Assembly: GCA_943787265.1 (NCBI GenBank)
Contig: CALSLT010000035.1
Coordinates: 124,001 to 188,000 of the forward strand
Direction of reading: 5' to 3'
Source: an uncultured Planctomycetaceae bacterium
GTDB taxonomy: Bacteria; Planctomycetota; Planctomycetia; Planctomycetales; Planctomycetaceae
Length of the DNA: 64,000 bases
Part shown: positions 1 to 8,963 of the stretch, one piece after another
Layout: each line of letters starts with the position of its first letter
Position numbering within the stretch: position 1 is the stretch's first letter
Notes under the pieces: generated by a model
Told to the model about the DNA's origin: nothing
Databases searched by the model: none
Seen by the model: only the letters and a program-made list of their open reading frames with translations
Made by a program: the position numbers and the translations under genes

Positions 1-1465
1 CTTCAGCCTTCAGCCACCGTAGGTTTTCTTTCTTGAGTAGAGGGTCGCTGGTTTGCTTCCGCCAGCCGGCAAGCTGCTCCTTCAACTCCGTTAGAACCTG
101 ATTGCGCCCCACATCTTCAGCCAGGTTTTGAAATTCGTACGGATCGGATTTGAGATCGTAGAGTTCGAATTCCGGTGGTTTGTTCATCCGGTGATAAGCT
201 GACCGAATGGGCTCAGGGGCTGCGTCGATGGTTTCAGGGAGGTCGTCAAAGAACCGCTTCAATGTGAAGTCGTGGCCTGGGTTGACCTGGTCCGGCTGCA
301 GATTCTGGATGAGCTTATACCGAGCATTCCGGACTGTGCGTTGGGGATAGAAGTTGTGCGCCGAGTGAAGGTGGTATTCGGTAAACAGGTACTCGCGCCA
401 TTCTGTCGCCTGATCCTTCAGCAGCGGCAGCAAGGATCGTCCAGGAAGTTCATTGACAGGTTCGGCATTGGTCATGGCCAAGAAAGTCGGCATCAGATCG
501 AGCGTCGAAACCAGCTCGTTGCGAACCTGCTTCGACTTAATCCTGCCTGGCCATCGAGCAATCAGCGGAATTCGAACGCCGCCTTCGTACGAGGTCCGTT
601 TACCTCGCAGCAGATCGGCTCCGTGGTCGCCGAGATAAACGACAAGCGTATTGTCAGCCTTTCCTGATCGTTTCAGACCATCGAGCAGATCGCCGACCAG
701 TGAATCAAGGCGACTCATGCAGTTGTAATAGTTGGCCGTCTGCTTTCGCAGATCGGGCGTGTCGAGCCCGAAGTACGCCATCGGTTTCACATCGTCAGCG
801 GTGAGCGGTTGCTTCGGCAGTCCTTTTACTTGTTCTACGAATGGGCGGTGAGCATCGGGATAGTTGACGCTCAGAAAGAATGGTTCATCACTAGCAGAAA
901 AGAACGTTTCCGCGCGCTTCGCGTAGTCGTCGATCTTCTTTCGACTGAAATTCGAAGTCGAAATTTCGTGCATATCGAACCGGAACGCCGATTTCGGATT
1001 GATATGCAGCTTCCCGATGAGGCCCGTGCGGTATCCAACCTTGTTCAGACTGCGAACGATGTTGGGGGTGTCCTCGCGGTACATCCGGAACTTCCATGTC
1101 GCCAGTCCGATCTGCCCGTTCTGGTGCGGATACAACCCGGTCAGCAACGCAGCTCGCGACTGACTGCACCCGGCCTGAGGAACAAACGCATTCTCAAACC
1201 GCACACCTTCATTGGCGAGTCGGTCAAGCACGGGAGTCTTCACCGATGGTTCGCCGTAGCACCCCAGTTCCGGACCATTGTCCTCAGAGACGATCAGCAG
1301 AATGTTGGGCTGTTCGCCGGCCAAAGATATCCCCGATAACGCCAACCAGACGAAAGCAAACAGGAAACGCGAAGCGTCAGCGAGGGACGCAACTCCGGAC
1401 GACCGGCGGCCACCCTTCATACTTGAAGCTTCCCCGTCGATGTTTCCTACGAAGACGTTCTTCAT
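1..1465 (-). CDS. Sulfatase (formylglycine type), 3' end outside window
   Basis: Secreted sulfatase of the alkaline phosphatase-like superfamily, expected to remove sulfate esters or N-sulfate groups from polysaccharides. The reading frame stays open to the left window edge, so the C-terminus is missing. Visible motifs are the metal-binding start (NILLIVSEDNGPELGCYG) and the active-site block CSQSRAALLTG, where the usual CxPxR signature has Gln in place of Pro. The ATG at 1465 overlaps the stop of the upstream sulfatase by four bases (ATGA), suggesting translational coupling. A second in-frame ATG at 1420 has a better GGGGAAG ribosome site and is followed by a basic then hydrophobic segment ending SLAGE, a plausible signal peptide; it may be the true start. 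The N-terminal codons are built partly from a repeat-like sequence (1369-1390). Substrate is unknown. Confidence 0.85.
   Translation of the reverse strand, partial: MKNVFVGNIDGEASSMKGGRRSSGVASLADASRFLFAFVWLALSGISLAGEQPNILLIVSEDNGPELGCYGEPSVKTPVLDRLANEGVRFENAFVPQAGCSQSRAALLTGLYPHQNGQIGLATWKFRMYREDTPNIVRSLNKVGYRTGLIGKLHINPKSAFRFDMHEISTSNFSRKKIDDYAKRAETFFSASDEPFFLSVNYPDAHRPFVEQVKGLPKQPLTADDVKPMAYFGLDTPDLRKQTANYYNCMSRLDSLVGDLLDGLKRSGKADNTLVVYLGDHGADLLRGKRTSYEGGVRIPLIARWPGRIKSKQVRNELVSTLDLMPTFLAMTNAEPVNELPGRSLLPLLKDQATEWREYLFTEYHLHSAHNFYPQRTVRNARYKLIQNLQPDQVNPGHDFTLKRFFDDLPETIDAAPEPIRSAYHRMNKPPEFELYDLKSDPYEFQNLAEDVGRNQVLTELKEQLAGWRKQTSDPLLKKENLRWLKAE
1369..1390. repeat. REP-like imperfect palindrome inside sulfatase 5' end
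   Basis: The 22-base stretch contains GCGTC and GACGC arms around a CGCTGACGCT core and forms an imperfect palindrome. It lies within the codons preceding the hydrophobic segment of the sulfatase signal peptide. Short GC-rich palindromes of this look are commonly dispersed in planctomycete genomes, but copy number cannot be judged from one window. I did not find a second clear copy here. Confidence 0.35.
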
Positions 1466-2883
1466 TCCTGGCCGCCTGTGAATTCGGGATTCGGCTTCAT
1501 TGGATCAGCGCCGACTTCTGTGCGCCACGACTTCAACATGGTGTGCAATTCGGCGACTTTCGCCGGCTCGGTAGCTGACCGATCCATCTTCTCACCGATA
1601 TCAGCGGCGAGGTTGAACAGAGACAATCTGCCGGTTTCGTACGCTTCAATCAACTTCCAGTCCCCAGCACGAATGACTCCCGATGGGAATGCAGATGGGT
1701 GCTGATTGTAGTGCGGGTAGTGCCAGTAAATCGCGTCTCGCTTGAGCCTGCCTGATCCAGTCAAAACGGGAACGAGGCTTTCGCCATCGACATGCTGGTG
1801 AGGACGCGGCGGCAGTAGTGTGGCATCTAGGATCGTTGGGAAGAGATCCATTCCTATAACCGGTTCTGCGGAGACTGCACCTGGTTTGATCTTGCCTGGC
1901 CATCGAACAATAAACGGCACTCGAAGACCGCCTTCGTAGTTCGAACCCTTGTTGGCTCGAAGCGGTGAGTTGCTGGTCGCTTTGGCAAAGCCGCCGTTAT
2001 CGCTCGTAAAGATGACCAGCGTCCGCTCGGCGAGCTTCAACTCCCGCAAAATTCTCATGACTCGGCCCACGCTGTCGTCGACACTTTCGACCATCGCGGC
2101 ATAGGCAGGCTTGCCCTGCCGATCGTTCGCGGCAATTTCCTCGTAACGAGCAGTCTTGTTGCGTTTCCCCTGCAACGGAGCATGCACGGCGTAGTGTGAC
2201 AGCATCAGGAAGAACGGTTTATCAGCGCTGTCACGGATGAAGTTCTCCGCCTCTTCTGCGAGCCGATCGACGAGGTAGTCGCCCTCTTTTCCGGCAAGTG
2301 GCGTTTTTTTATGCAACGTCTGCCCCGTGGTTGGAATCTTCCATTTGCCCGTGAACGGGTAGAAGTAGCTGCCTGGCGCCCCGTAGTCGCGCCCCGCGAT
2401 GTTGATGTCGAAGCCCTGGTGCTCTGGGTAGTAGTACGTCTCCGTGCCCAAATGCCACTTGCCCATGAACCCGGTCCGGTAACCGGATTCACGCATCGCC
2501 TCGGCGATCGTCACTTCTTCCAGCGGCAGGTTCGAAAGATAACGCCCTTCGCGAAGGCGATTCTTATTCGCATTCCAGCGTCCTGACGGCAGCCATTGGG
2601 TCAGCAGGAGTCGCGCGGGGTATTTCCCGGTGAGAATCGCAGCCCTCGACGGCGAGCAGACGTTGCACGCCGCATAGCCATCCGTAAATCGCATTCCGTC
2701 GCTGGCAAGCCGGTCGATGTTCGGAGTCCGGTAGTACTTGCTCCCGTAGCACCCAACGTCATTCCATCCGAGATCGTCAATCAGAATGACAACGACATTA
2801 GTCTTCGGCTCCGAAGCGGCAGCGGCTTCGGTAGTGCCGCAAAGCAACACGATACTCGCAGCTAAACAGAGAACACTTCGCAT
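1462..2883 (-). CDS. Secreted arylsulfatase
   Basis: Complete sulfatase of 473 residues that hydrolyses sulfate esters, probably in the periplasm or outside the cell. It begins with a signal peptide (residues 1 to about 22, ending EAAAA). It then shows the metal-binding motif VVILIDDLGWNDVGCYG and the canonical formylglycine signature CSPSRAAILTGKYPARL near residue 78. The GKWHLG block and the downstream FTSDNGG metal-ligand block are also present. The formylglycine motif means it needs a sulfatase-maturing enzyme encoded elsewhere. Start at 2883 is supported by AAAGG upstream. Its stop overlaps the start of the next sulfatase by four bases, so the two are very likely one operon. The substrate cannot be told from the sequence. 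Confidence 0.93.
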   Translation of the reverse strand: MRSVLCLAASIVLLCGTTEAAAASEPKTNVVVILIDDLGWNDVGCYGSKYYRTPNIDRLASDGMRFTDGYAACNVCSPSRAAILTGKYPARLLLTQWLPSGRWNANKNRLREGRYLSNLPLEEVTIAEAMRESGYRTGFMGKWHLGTETYYYPEHQGFDINIAGRDYGAPGSYFYPFTGKWKIPTTGQTLHKKTPLAGKEGDYLVDRLAEEAENFIRDSADKPFFLMLSHYAVHAPLQGKRNKTARYEEIAANDRQGKPAYAAMVESVDDSVGRVMRILRELKLAERTLVIFTSDNGGFAKATSNSPLRANKGSNYEGGLRVPFIVRWPGKIKPGAVSAEPVIGMDLFPTILDATLLPPRPHQHVDGESLVPVLTGSGRLKRDAIYWHYPHYNQHPSAFPSGVIRAGDWKLIEAYETGRLSLFNLAADIGEKMDRSATEPAKVAELHTMLKSWRTEVGADPMKPNPEFTGGQE

Positions 2884-3281
2884 TATCAGCCTTTCTCACG
2901 CGTCACTGTGCCGGACATTTCTGTTGGCCATGTAAACGCCCAGGAATCGAATTGGAACGCGACTCTGGTCGATAAAGAAGCGTTCATTCTTTTGCGAGCC
3001 AACTCGCAACTTAATTTCCGATTGCCAAGTGTTCCACGCTGGCGGCGATGTTCCTCGATTCCTGAGGAACCCGCTCAATCTGAATTCTGAAGAAGCATGT
3101 ATTGATCACGCCTGTTCGCTCACCAGCCTGAATGAAAGAACTTTGCTGGTTCAACTATACTAATGCAACGAACGTCGTACCGTGACTGGCGTGGGCTTCG
3201 TGTAAGTCTCTGAAGCTTCCGACTTCCGCTACAATTCCTGATCTTGTGAATTTCGTCGTACCTCCTGCGAGAACCTGGAAC
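2884..3281. other. Intergenic region between divergent genes
   Basis: About 400 bases separate the minus-strand sulfatase operon from the plus-strand DUF3472 gene, so promoters for both must lie here. Only short open frames of about 60 codons occur and none has a convincing ribosome site or recognisable product. I see no tRNA, strong hairpin or clear -35/-10 pair that I would assign. Confidence 0.5.
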
Positions 3282-4589
3282 GTGAAGAAAACAAATCGAC
3301 AGAACATGATTAGCGTGACCTGTGTGCTTGCGGTGTTGCTGGCGAGCCGTTTCTCGCAGGCTGCTGACTGGGCCGTGCCGATGGCAGGCAACACTTTTCG
3401 AACCGCTCCCGAGCCCGGTGGGAACGATGTTCAACGAAGTGGATTAGTCTCGTGGAGTGATCCCGACGCGGTGTTGTCGGCTTACGTTCATGTGGATCGG
3501 CCAGCGGAACTTCGGCTGAAGATTAAAGCGGCGATCAGGAATGGTCGCTCGACGATCTCGGCGCGGGTTGGCCAGGACAAATTCAACATCGCCGTCGAAG
3601 AGAAAGAGCCAACAGCCCTCGAAGTTGGCAGCATCAAAGTCGCAGGCGCCGGATATGTTCGCGTCGATTTTCAGGGCGTCGAGCGAACGGGTGACGTGTT
3701 TGCCGAGATCGGCGAGCTGCAGGTTTCGTCGGACACTGACGGCTTGAACGCCGACTTCGTCAGAAACAACAAAGGCGGTATGTTCTACTGGGGCCGCCGC
3801 GGACCTTCAGTGCATCTTGGTTATCAGGTTCCCAAGGACCGGAACCTGCGATACTCGTACTCCGAAGTCACCGTTCCGAAAGGGCAGGATCCGATCGGCA
3901 CATTCTACATGGCCAACGGATTCGGGCAGGGTTACTTCGGTATCCAGGTGAACGGCCCAAAAGAACGTCGCGTGCTGTTTTCAGTATGGAGTCCGTTCAA
4001 GACTGACAACCCACGGGACATCCCCAAAGAACAGAGGATTGTCGCACTCGCTCGCGGCCCGAAAGTTCACATCGGCGAGTTCGGCAATGAGGGCTCGGGC
4101 GGACAAAGCTATCTCGTCTATCCGTGGAAAGCTGGAAAGACTTACCGCTTCCTGACAAAGGTGCAGCCAGACGGAAAGGGCAACACCGTTTACACGTCGT
4201 GGTTCGGCGACAAGGAAGCCGACGAGTGGCGACTGATTGCAAGCTTTCGACGTCCCAAAACGGACACCCACCTGCGAGGTCATCATTCATTCCTCGAAAG
4301 CTTTTCGCCAACTCGCGGGTACATCGGCCGGCGAGCGTTCTACGGAAACGTCTGGGTTTGTGACGTAGACGGACAATGGCACGAGTGCACGAAAGCTCGA
4401 TTCTCAGTCGACGCAACCGGCGGCAGTCGTCATCGCCTCGATTTCACCGGCGGCTCTGACGGCAAGCAGTTCTTCCTGAGAAACTGCGGCTTCTTCAACG
4501 AAACAGGACGCCCCGGAGAGACGTTTACTTGCGAGGCCACGGGGGCCAATGGGCCGGGCATTGATCTTGAATCTCTCCCGACAAAATGA
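3282..4589 (+). CDS. DUF5077/DUF3472 secreted protein
   Basis: Secreted protein of unknown function, about 435 residues. A basic n-region followed by a hydrophobic stretch (TCVLAVLLASRFSQA) forms a signal peptide. The first third looks like a DUF5077 beta-sandwich domain (PMAGNTFRTAP start). The rest matches the DUF3472 layout, with GTFYMANGFGQGYFGIQVN, FSVWSPF and a WFGDKE segment. Start choice is uncertain: GTG at 3246 opens the frame, GTG at 3282 gives a KK-rich n-region, and ATG at 3306 gives a shorter signal. I chose 3282. These domains are found in secreted proteins of Bacteroidetes and planctomycetes and are thought to bind or act on carbohydrate, but no activity is established. It is followed 56 bases later by a peptidase gene on the same strand. 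Confidence 0.75.
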   Translation: MKKTNRQNMISVTCVLAVLLASRFSQAADWAVPMAGNTFRTAPEPGGNDVQRSGLVSWSDPDAVLSAYVHVDRPAELRLKIKAAIRNGRSTISARVGQDKFNIAVEEKEPTALEVGSIKVAGAGYVRVDFQGVERTGDVFAEIGELQVSSDTDGLNADFVRNNKGGMFYWGRRGPSVHLGYQVPKDRNLRYSYSEVTVPKGQDPIGTFYMANGFGQGYFGIQVNGPKERRVLFSVWSPFKTDNPRDIPKEQRIVALARGPKVHIGEFGNEGSGGQSYLVYPWKAGKTYRFLTKVQPDGKGNTVYTSWFGDKEADEWRLIASFRRPKTDTHLRGHHSFLESFSPTRGYIGRRAFYGNVWVCDVDGQWHECTKARFSVDATGGSRHRLDFTGGSDGKQFFLRNCGFFNETGRPGETFTCEATGANGPGIDLESLPTK

Positions 4590-4645
4590 CCCCTTACGGG
4601 CCGGCGAAACAACGACTCCTTGAAACGCAGCTATAAGGCAACGGT

Positions 4646-6721
4646 ATGAACAAAAAATTGACATTTGCGTTCGCATGTTTTTGCGGAAGCGTGTTTCTGG
4701 TCGGGGTCGGTCCTGACAACCTCAACGCTCAGGTATCTTTCGATAAGAGTTGGCAGGAGGAAACACAGTCAAGACTACGTGACATCTACGAACGTGGAGG
4801 GTTTCGCGGCCGGAGCTTTCAAGCCGAGTGGCTGCCCGACAGCTCGGGATACATCGTTCGAGAACGCGATCCACAATCCAACGAACCAGCCCAGGTTCGG
4901 TACGACGCCCGCACTGGAAAACGCATCGACTCGCAACCGACCAAAGATAAGCAAGCCGATCCGAAGCGGCTCTCACCGGACGGCACACGAGTCCTGGAAT
5001 TTCGCGAGCGAAACCTGTTTGTTCGCGATCTCGAAACCGGCAAACAAACACAGCTGACGAATCGGCCGGACGAACGAGACATCTGGTACCGCCAGCCCGT
5101 CTGGAGTCCCGACGGCAAGCAAATCGTGTTTGTCGAGTCCGATGAAACCGACGTCAGGTTGCGACCTGTCCTTGTGCCAACCGATCCGTCGTACCCGAAG
5201 GTCCAGAACAATCGGTTCGCTCGAGTCGGTGAGAAAATCGCAACACTTCGAATCGGTGTGGTGGATGCAGAAGGCAAGAAACCTCAGTGGCTGCCGATCG
5301 ACGCGCCAACCGAGGGGTACTATCTCGGACAGGTTGACTGGGCGAAAAACTCGGACGAAGTGCTCGTCGAGAAGCTCAGCCGCTTTCGTGACAAACGCGA
5401 ATTCTTACTTGCGAATGTCGCCACGGGGGATGTTCAACAAATCTATCAGGAAACGAATGAGGCATGGGCTGTTGGCAGCCAGGGAAAGAACTCTGGACTG
5501 ACCTGGATTCAAGACGGGAAGGCGTTCATTGTCATCAGCGAGAAAGATGGCTGGCGACATGCCTTCCTTCATTCACGCGACGGCAAACAACTGTCGCTGT
5601 TGACGCCAGGCAATTACGACATCATCGACCGTGCAAGTGTTGATGAAGAAGGTGGCTGGTTCTACTTCTACGCGTCGCCGGACAACGGGACACAGAAATA
5701 TCTTCACCGCGTTTCTCTGGACGGATCAGGGACGCTCAAACGAATCACGCCAGCAGACCAGCCTGGCACGCACGACTACGATTTCTCACCAGATGCAAAG
5801 TGGGCGTTCCACACCTGGTCGACTCTGGACAAGCCTCCGGTCGTTGAACTGGTCGAACTGCCGCAGCACCGCGTTGTTCGAATGCTCGAAGGCAATGAGC
5901 AACTCCGCAAGAAGGCGAAGCAACAGTTCTCGCAGCCGGCGGAGTTCCTGCAGCTTGATATTGGAGATGGCGTCGTCATGGACGCATCGATGATTAAGCC
6001 GAAGGACTTTGACGAGTCGAAAAAGTATCCAGTCTTCGTTTACGTCTACGGCGAACCGTACGCGCAGACGGTACTGGACAGTTGGGGATCCGCTCAGAAC
6101 CATTTTCATCGAGTCGTCGCAGACCTGGGTTATCTTGTCGTGTCGATCGATAATCGTGGGACACCCGCTCCAAAAGGTGCAGCATGGCGCCGTTCAATCT
6201 TCAAAAGCCTCGGCCCGCTTTCCACAGAAGATCAAGCGGCGGGTCTCAAAGAACTAGGCCGAATGAAGCCGTACGTTGACCTGTCCCGAGTGGCGATCTG
6301 GGGCTGGAGCGGCGGCGGTTCAAACACGCTCAACGCCATGTTCCGCAAACCGGACGTCTACGACGTCGGCATCGCAGTCGTGCCGAAGCCTCAGCCGCAC
6401 CTTTACAATGCTTGGTTTCAGGAAATCTACATGCGGACCCGCGAAGTGAACGCCGACGGCTACAAACGATCGGCACCAATCAACTTCGCAGACGGCCTGG
6501 AAGGCAAACTGCTGATGATTACCGGGTCCGGCGAAACGAACACTCACATTCAGATCATCGAAGGACTGGTCGATCGCCTGATCGAACTCGGCAAACCATT
6601 TGATTACATGGTCTACCCCAACCGAAATCACGGTCTTCGCGAAGGCCGAAAGACCGTGGTCCATGTGAGGATGCTCATCATTCGGTATCTCCTCGAACAT
6701 CTTCCACGAGGACCTCGCTGA
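4646..6721 (+). CDS. S9 family prolyl oligopeptidase (dipeptidyl peptidase IV-like)
   Basis: Secreted serine peptidase of 691 residues with a signal peptide (residues 1 to about 29, ending LNAQ). An eight-bladed beta-propeller region follows (WSPDGKQIVF, YDFSPDAKWAFH) and then a C-terminal alpha/beta hydrolase domain. The nucleophile elbow is GWSGGGS. The catalytic His is in NRNHGL near the C-terminus. At the position of the catalytic Asp of DPP IV (HGTADDNVH) this protein reads TGSGETNTH, so the Asp appears replaced by Glu; spacing to the His is 32 residues, as in DPP IV. Start at 4646 has AAGG upstream. Likely role is release of dipeptides from peptides in the periplasm; reduced or altered activity is possible because of the Asp change. 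Confidence 0.88.
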   Translation: MNKKLTFAFACFCGSVFLVGVGPDNLNAQVSFDKSWQEETQSRLRDIYERGGFRGRSFQAEWLPDSSGYIVRERDPQSNEPAQVRYDARTGKRIDSQPTKDKQADPKRLSPDGTRVLEFRERNLFVRDLETGKQTQLTNRPDERDIWYRQPVWSPDGKQIVFVESDETDVRLRPVLVPTDPSYPKVQNNRFARVGEKIATLRIGVVDAEGKKPQWLPIDAPTEGYYLGQVDWAKNSDEVLVEKLSRFRDKREFLLANVATGDVQQIYQETNEAWAVGSQGKNSGLTWIQDGKAFIVISEKDGWRHAFLHSRDGKQLSLLTPGNYDIIDRASVDEEGGWFYFYASPDNGTQKYLHRVSLDGSGTLKRITPADQPGTHDYDFSPDAKWAFHTWSTLDKPPVVELVELPQHRVVRMLEGNEQLRKKAKQQFSQPAEFLQLDIGDGVVMDASMIKPKDFDESKKYPVFVYVYGEPYAQTVLDSWGSAQNHFHRVVADLGYLVVSIDNRGTPAPKGAAWRRSIFKSLGPLSTEDQAAGLKELGRMKPYVDLSRVAIWGWSGGGSNTLNAMFRKPDVYDVGIAVVPKPQPHLYNAWFQEIYMRTREVNADGYKRSAPINFADGLEGKLLMITGSGETNTHIQIIEGLVDRLIELGKPFDYMVYPNRNHGLREGRKTVVHVRMLIIRYLLEHLPRGPR

Positions 6722-6787
6722 CGACCAAATTGACTTTGATGGTCTCGGCGGGCGCGAGAACGCTCGGCAGACGTTTCTTACACACAG

Positions 6788-8707
6788 ATGAAGTTCTACG
6801 GAATTGAGTGGTCTTTGATGTTTCGATATCCGGTGTTATTTAGTGTCCTGCTGGGGCTGTTTTCGAACGGAATTTCTTACGGTCAGGATAGCCGGCAGAA
6901 AATGCCGCGTGAGAACGTCATCGACGTTCCGGTAATGACAGAAGGCCTGTCTGTCAGCAACGTCTTCCAGGCGAACATGGTCCTGCAGCGCGACAAGCCA
7001 GTCGCTATCTGGGGATGGGCTGACGCGGGCGAGGACGTCACCGTCACCATGAATGGCAACCAGCAGGTCGCCACCACAACCGCAGATCGATCGTGGAAGG
7101 TCAACCTGCCGGCGATGGTCGCCAGTTCGGAGCCTCGCACGCTGACCATCAAAGGGGCAACGAAGACGCTCACCCTGGACAACATTCTCGTGGGAGATGT
7201 CTGGGTGCTCGGCGGGCAAAGCAATATGGAGTTCCCACTTGACCGGATCGAGAACGGGCAGCTCGAAATCGTTTCGGCCAACTATCCGAACATCCGAATC
7301 CTGACTGTTCCGGCTGCAAACGGCCCCGACAGAAAACCAGGATTCCCACGCCTGCATGAATGGAGCGGCTGGTTCGGTCGCCACTACCGCAAGGGCGACT
7401 GGGATGTCTGCTCACCGCAAATCGCGCGAGAGTTGTCTGCGATCGGCTATGTCTTCGGACGCCGGCTTCATACGGCCACGCAAATTCCAATCGGCATTAT
7501 CGACGCTTCGCGCGGCGGGACGACTGTGGAAACCTGGACGCCGAATGCTGTCCTCAAAGAACTTGAAGTGGAGCAGGTCACAACCCTTCTGGCCGAATGG
7601 GACCAGAAGGTTTCGGACTGGGACTCTCAGGCAGACCTTGATCGTCGCATTAAAGGCTATCACCAGAAAGTGGCACGGTTTGAGAAGGAAGGAAAAACAC
7701 TTCCTGCCAACGAGAAGGAGCCAACCGATCTGCGGCCTGGACCGGCAATGGATCAGAATCGCCCAGGCAACTGCTACGCCAGCATGATTGCACCTCTGGA
7801 AGGCCTTCGCATCAAGGGGGCGATCTTCCATCAAGGTTACAACAATTGCTTCAAAGGGACGCAGGGAGCGATCATGTATCGTCGAGTCTTCCCCGAAATG
7901 ATCAAAGCCTGGCGTGCCGCGTTTAACGACTCAGAGATGCCTTTCGGAATTCTCTCTCTCTGCACCGAAGGAGCCGTGCAGACCCTCGATAACTATTCCG
8001 AAATGATGGCCAACACTGGCCCATACATCCGAGAAGCTCAGTACCAGACATTCCTCGAATTCTTTCAAGCTGGCGACTCGCAAATTGGCTTCGTCAGCAC
8101 TTACGACTTGCGACGTCGTTGGTACCACCCTCAGTTGAAGATCCCGGCTGGTGAACGAATCGCGAGATGGGCACTTGCCACTCAGTACGGATTTGATGGC
8201 GACATTCGATGGAAGCCGCCCATCGTTAAGGAGATGAAGGTGGAAACCGATCGCCTCGTACTTCGACTGGATGAAGCCGCGAGCGCTGTAGACAACGGCG
8301 GTCCAATCCTCGGCTTCGCAGTCGCAGGAGAAGATCGCAAGTTTCATCCTGCAACCGCCACTCATCTCGTCACAGGCAAAGACGATCGAGGCCGGGAACA
8401 GAAAGATACGAAGACTCTGGAACTTAGTAGCAGCGTGGTTCCTCACCCCATTCACTACCGCTATGCGTGGGGCCGCAGCCCGCTCGGTAATCTTCAGGCA
8501 GCTAGAAATACCGACATCCCGTTCGCGACTCAACGAAGTGACGACTGGCCGCTTGAAAACATCCCGCTTGGCGTACTGGGTGACGACGCCCCCGTGACGA
8601 TCGATCGTGGACAACGTCGAAAACTGCTGGAAGCCCTCCGGCTGCAGGATCTCGAACGGCGAGTCCACCATGCGAAACTTCTCATCCAGCAAACCGATAA
8701 CGACTAA
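6788..8707 (+). CDS. Sialate O-acetylesterase-like SGNH hydrolase
   Basis: Secreted carbohydrate esterase-like protein of up to 639 residues. It starts with a signal peptide; an internal ATG at 6818 (MFRYPVLFSVLL) is an alternative start. An N-terminal beta domain (NMVLQRDKPVAIWGWAD) precedes the SGNH block I motif GGQSNMEFPL. The later His is in WYHPQLK, preceded by Asp in STYDL, in place of the DIHP motif common in the family. The family removes acetyl groups from sialic acids or hemicellulose. The protein is longer than usual because of an insertion between about residues 240 and 330. It lies 66 bases after the S9 peptidase on the same strand and may be co-transcribed. A second member of this family is at 51230-52630. 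Confidence 0.86.
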   Translation: MKFYGIEWSLMFRYPVLFSVLLGLFSNGISYGQDSRQKMPRENVIDVPVMTEGLSVSNVFQANMVLQRDKPVAIWGWADAGEDVTVTMNGNQQVATTTADRSWKVNLPAMVASSEPRTLTIKGATKTLTLDNILVGDVWVLGGQSNMEFPLDRIENGQLEIVSANYPNIRILTVPAANGPDRKPGFPRLHEWSGWFGRHYRKGDWDVCSPQIARELSAIGYVFGRRLHTATQIPIGIIDASRGGTTVETWTPNAVLKELEVEQVTTLLAEWDQKVSDWDSQADLDRRIKGYHQKVARFEKEGKTLPANEKEPTDLRPGPAMDQNRPGNCYASMIAPLEGLRIKGAIFHQGYNNCFKGTQGAIMYRRVFPEMIKAWRAAFNDSEMPFGILSLCTEGAVQTLDNYSEMMANTGPYIREAQYQTFLEFFQAGDSQIGFVSTYDLRRRWYHPQLKIPAGERIARWALATQYGFDGDIRWKPPIVKEMKVETDRLVLRLDEAASAVDNGGPILGFAVAGEDRKFHPATATHLVTGKDDRGREQKDTKTLELSSSVVPHPIHYRYAWGRSPLGNLQAARNTDIPFATQRSDDWPLENIPLGVLGDDAPVTIDRGQRRKLLEALRLQDLERRVHHAKLLIQQTDND

Positions 8708-8719
8708 TCAAACCCGGCT

Positions 8720-8753
8720 GACCTATCAGGTCATAGCGAGAGTGAAAACTCTC
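8720..8753 (+). other. Two tandem small hairpins after esterase gene
   Basis: Twelve bases after the esterase stop codon there is a 5-bp stem GACCT/AGGTC with a 3-base loop. It is followed at once by a perfect 6-bp stem GAGAGT/ACTCTC closed by a GAAA tetraloop. There is no T-tract, so a standard intrinsic terminator is not supported; they could be 3' end stabilising structures. Confidence 0.35.
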
Positions 8754-8963
8754 CAAACCAAGACGCGACTGCCAAATCTCGATAATATCACAAAGTAGTG
8801 GTACACTGACGCGGCGCCTCGTGACCGCAGTTCATCAAAAACTCCACTCCCCGCCTAAGCACTGTCACGAATCCCTCCCCCACTCAGTCCCTCCTGCTCG
8901 ATCATCAGTTTCGTTGTGCAGACAGATCGCACGCCGAAACTGGTAAACAACTAAGAACAGCCT

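Noticed and set aside
2896..3090. Two 60-codon frames on opposite strands in the intergenic region
   Set aside because: Both are short, mutually antisense and without recognisable features.
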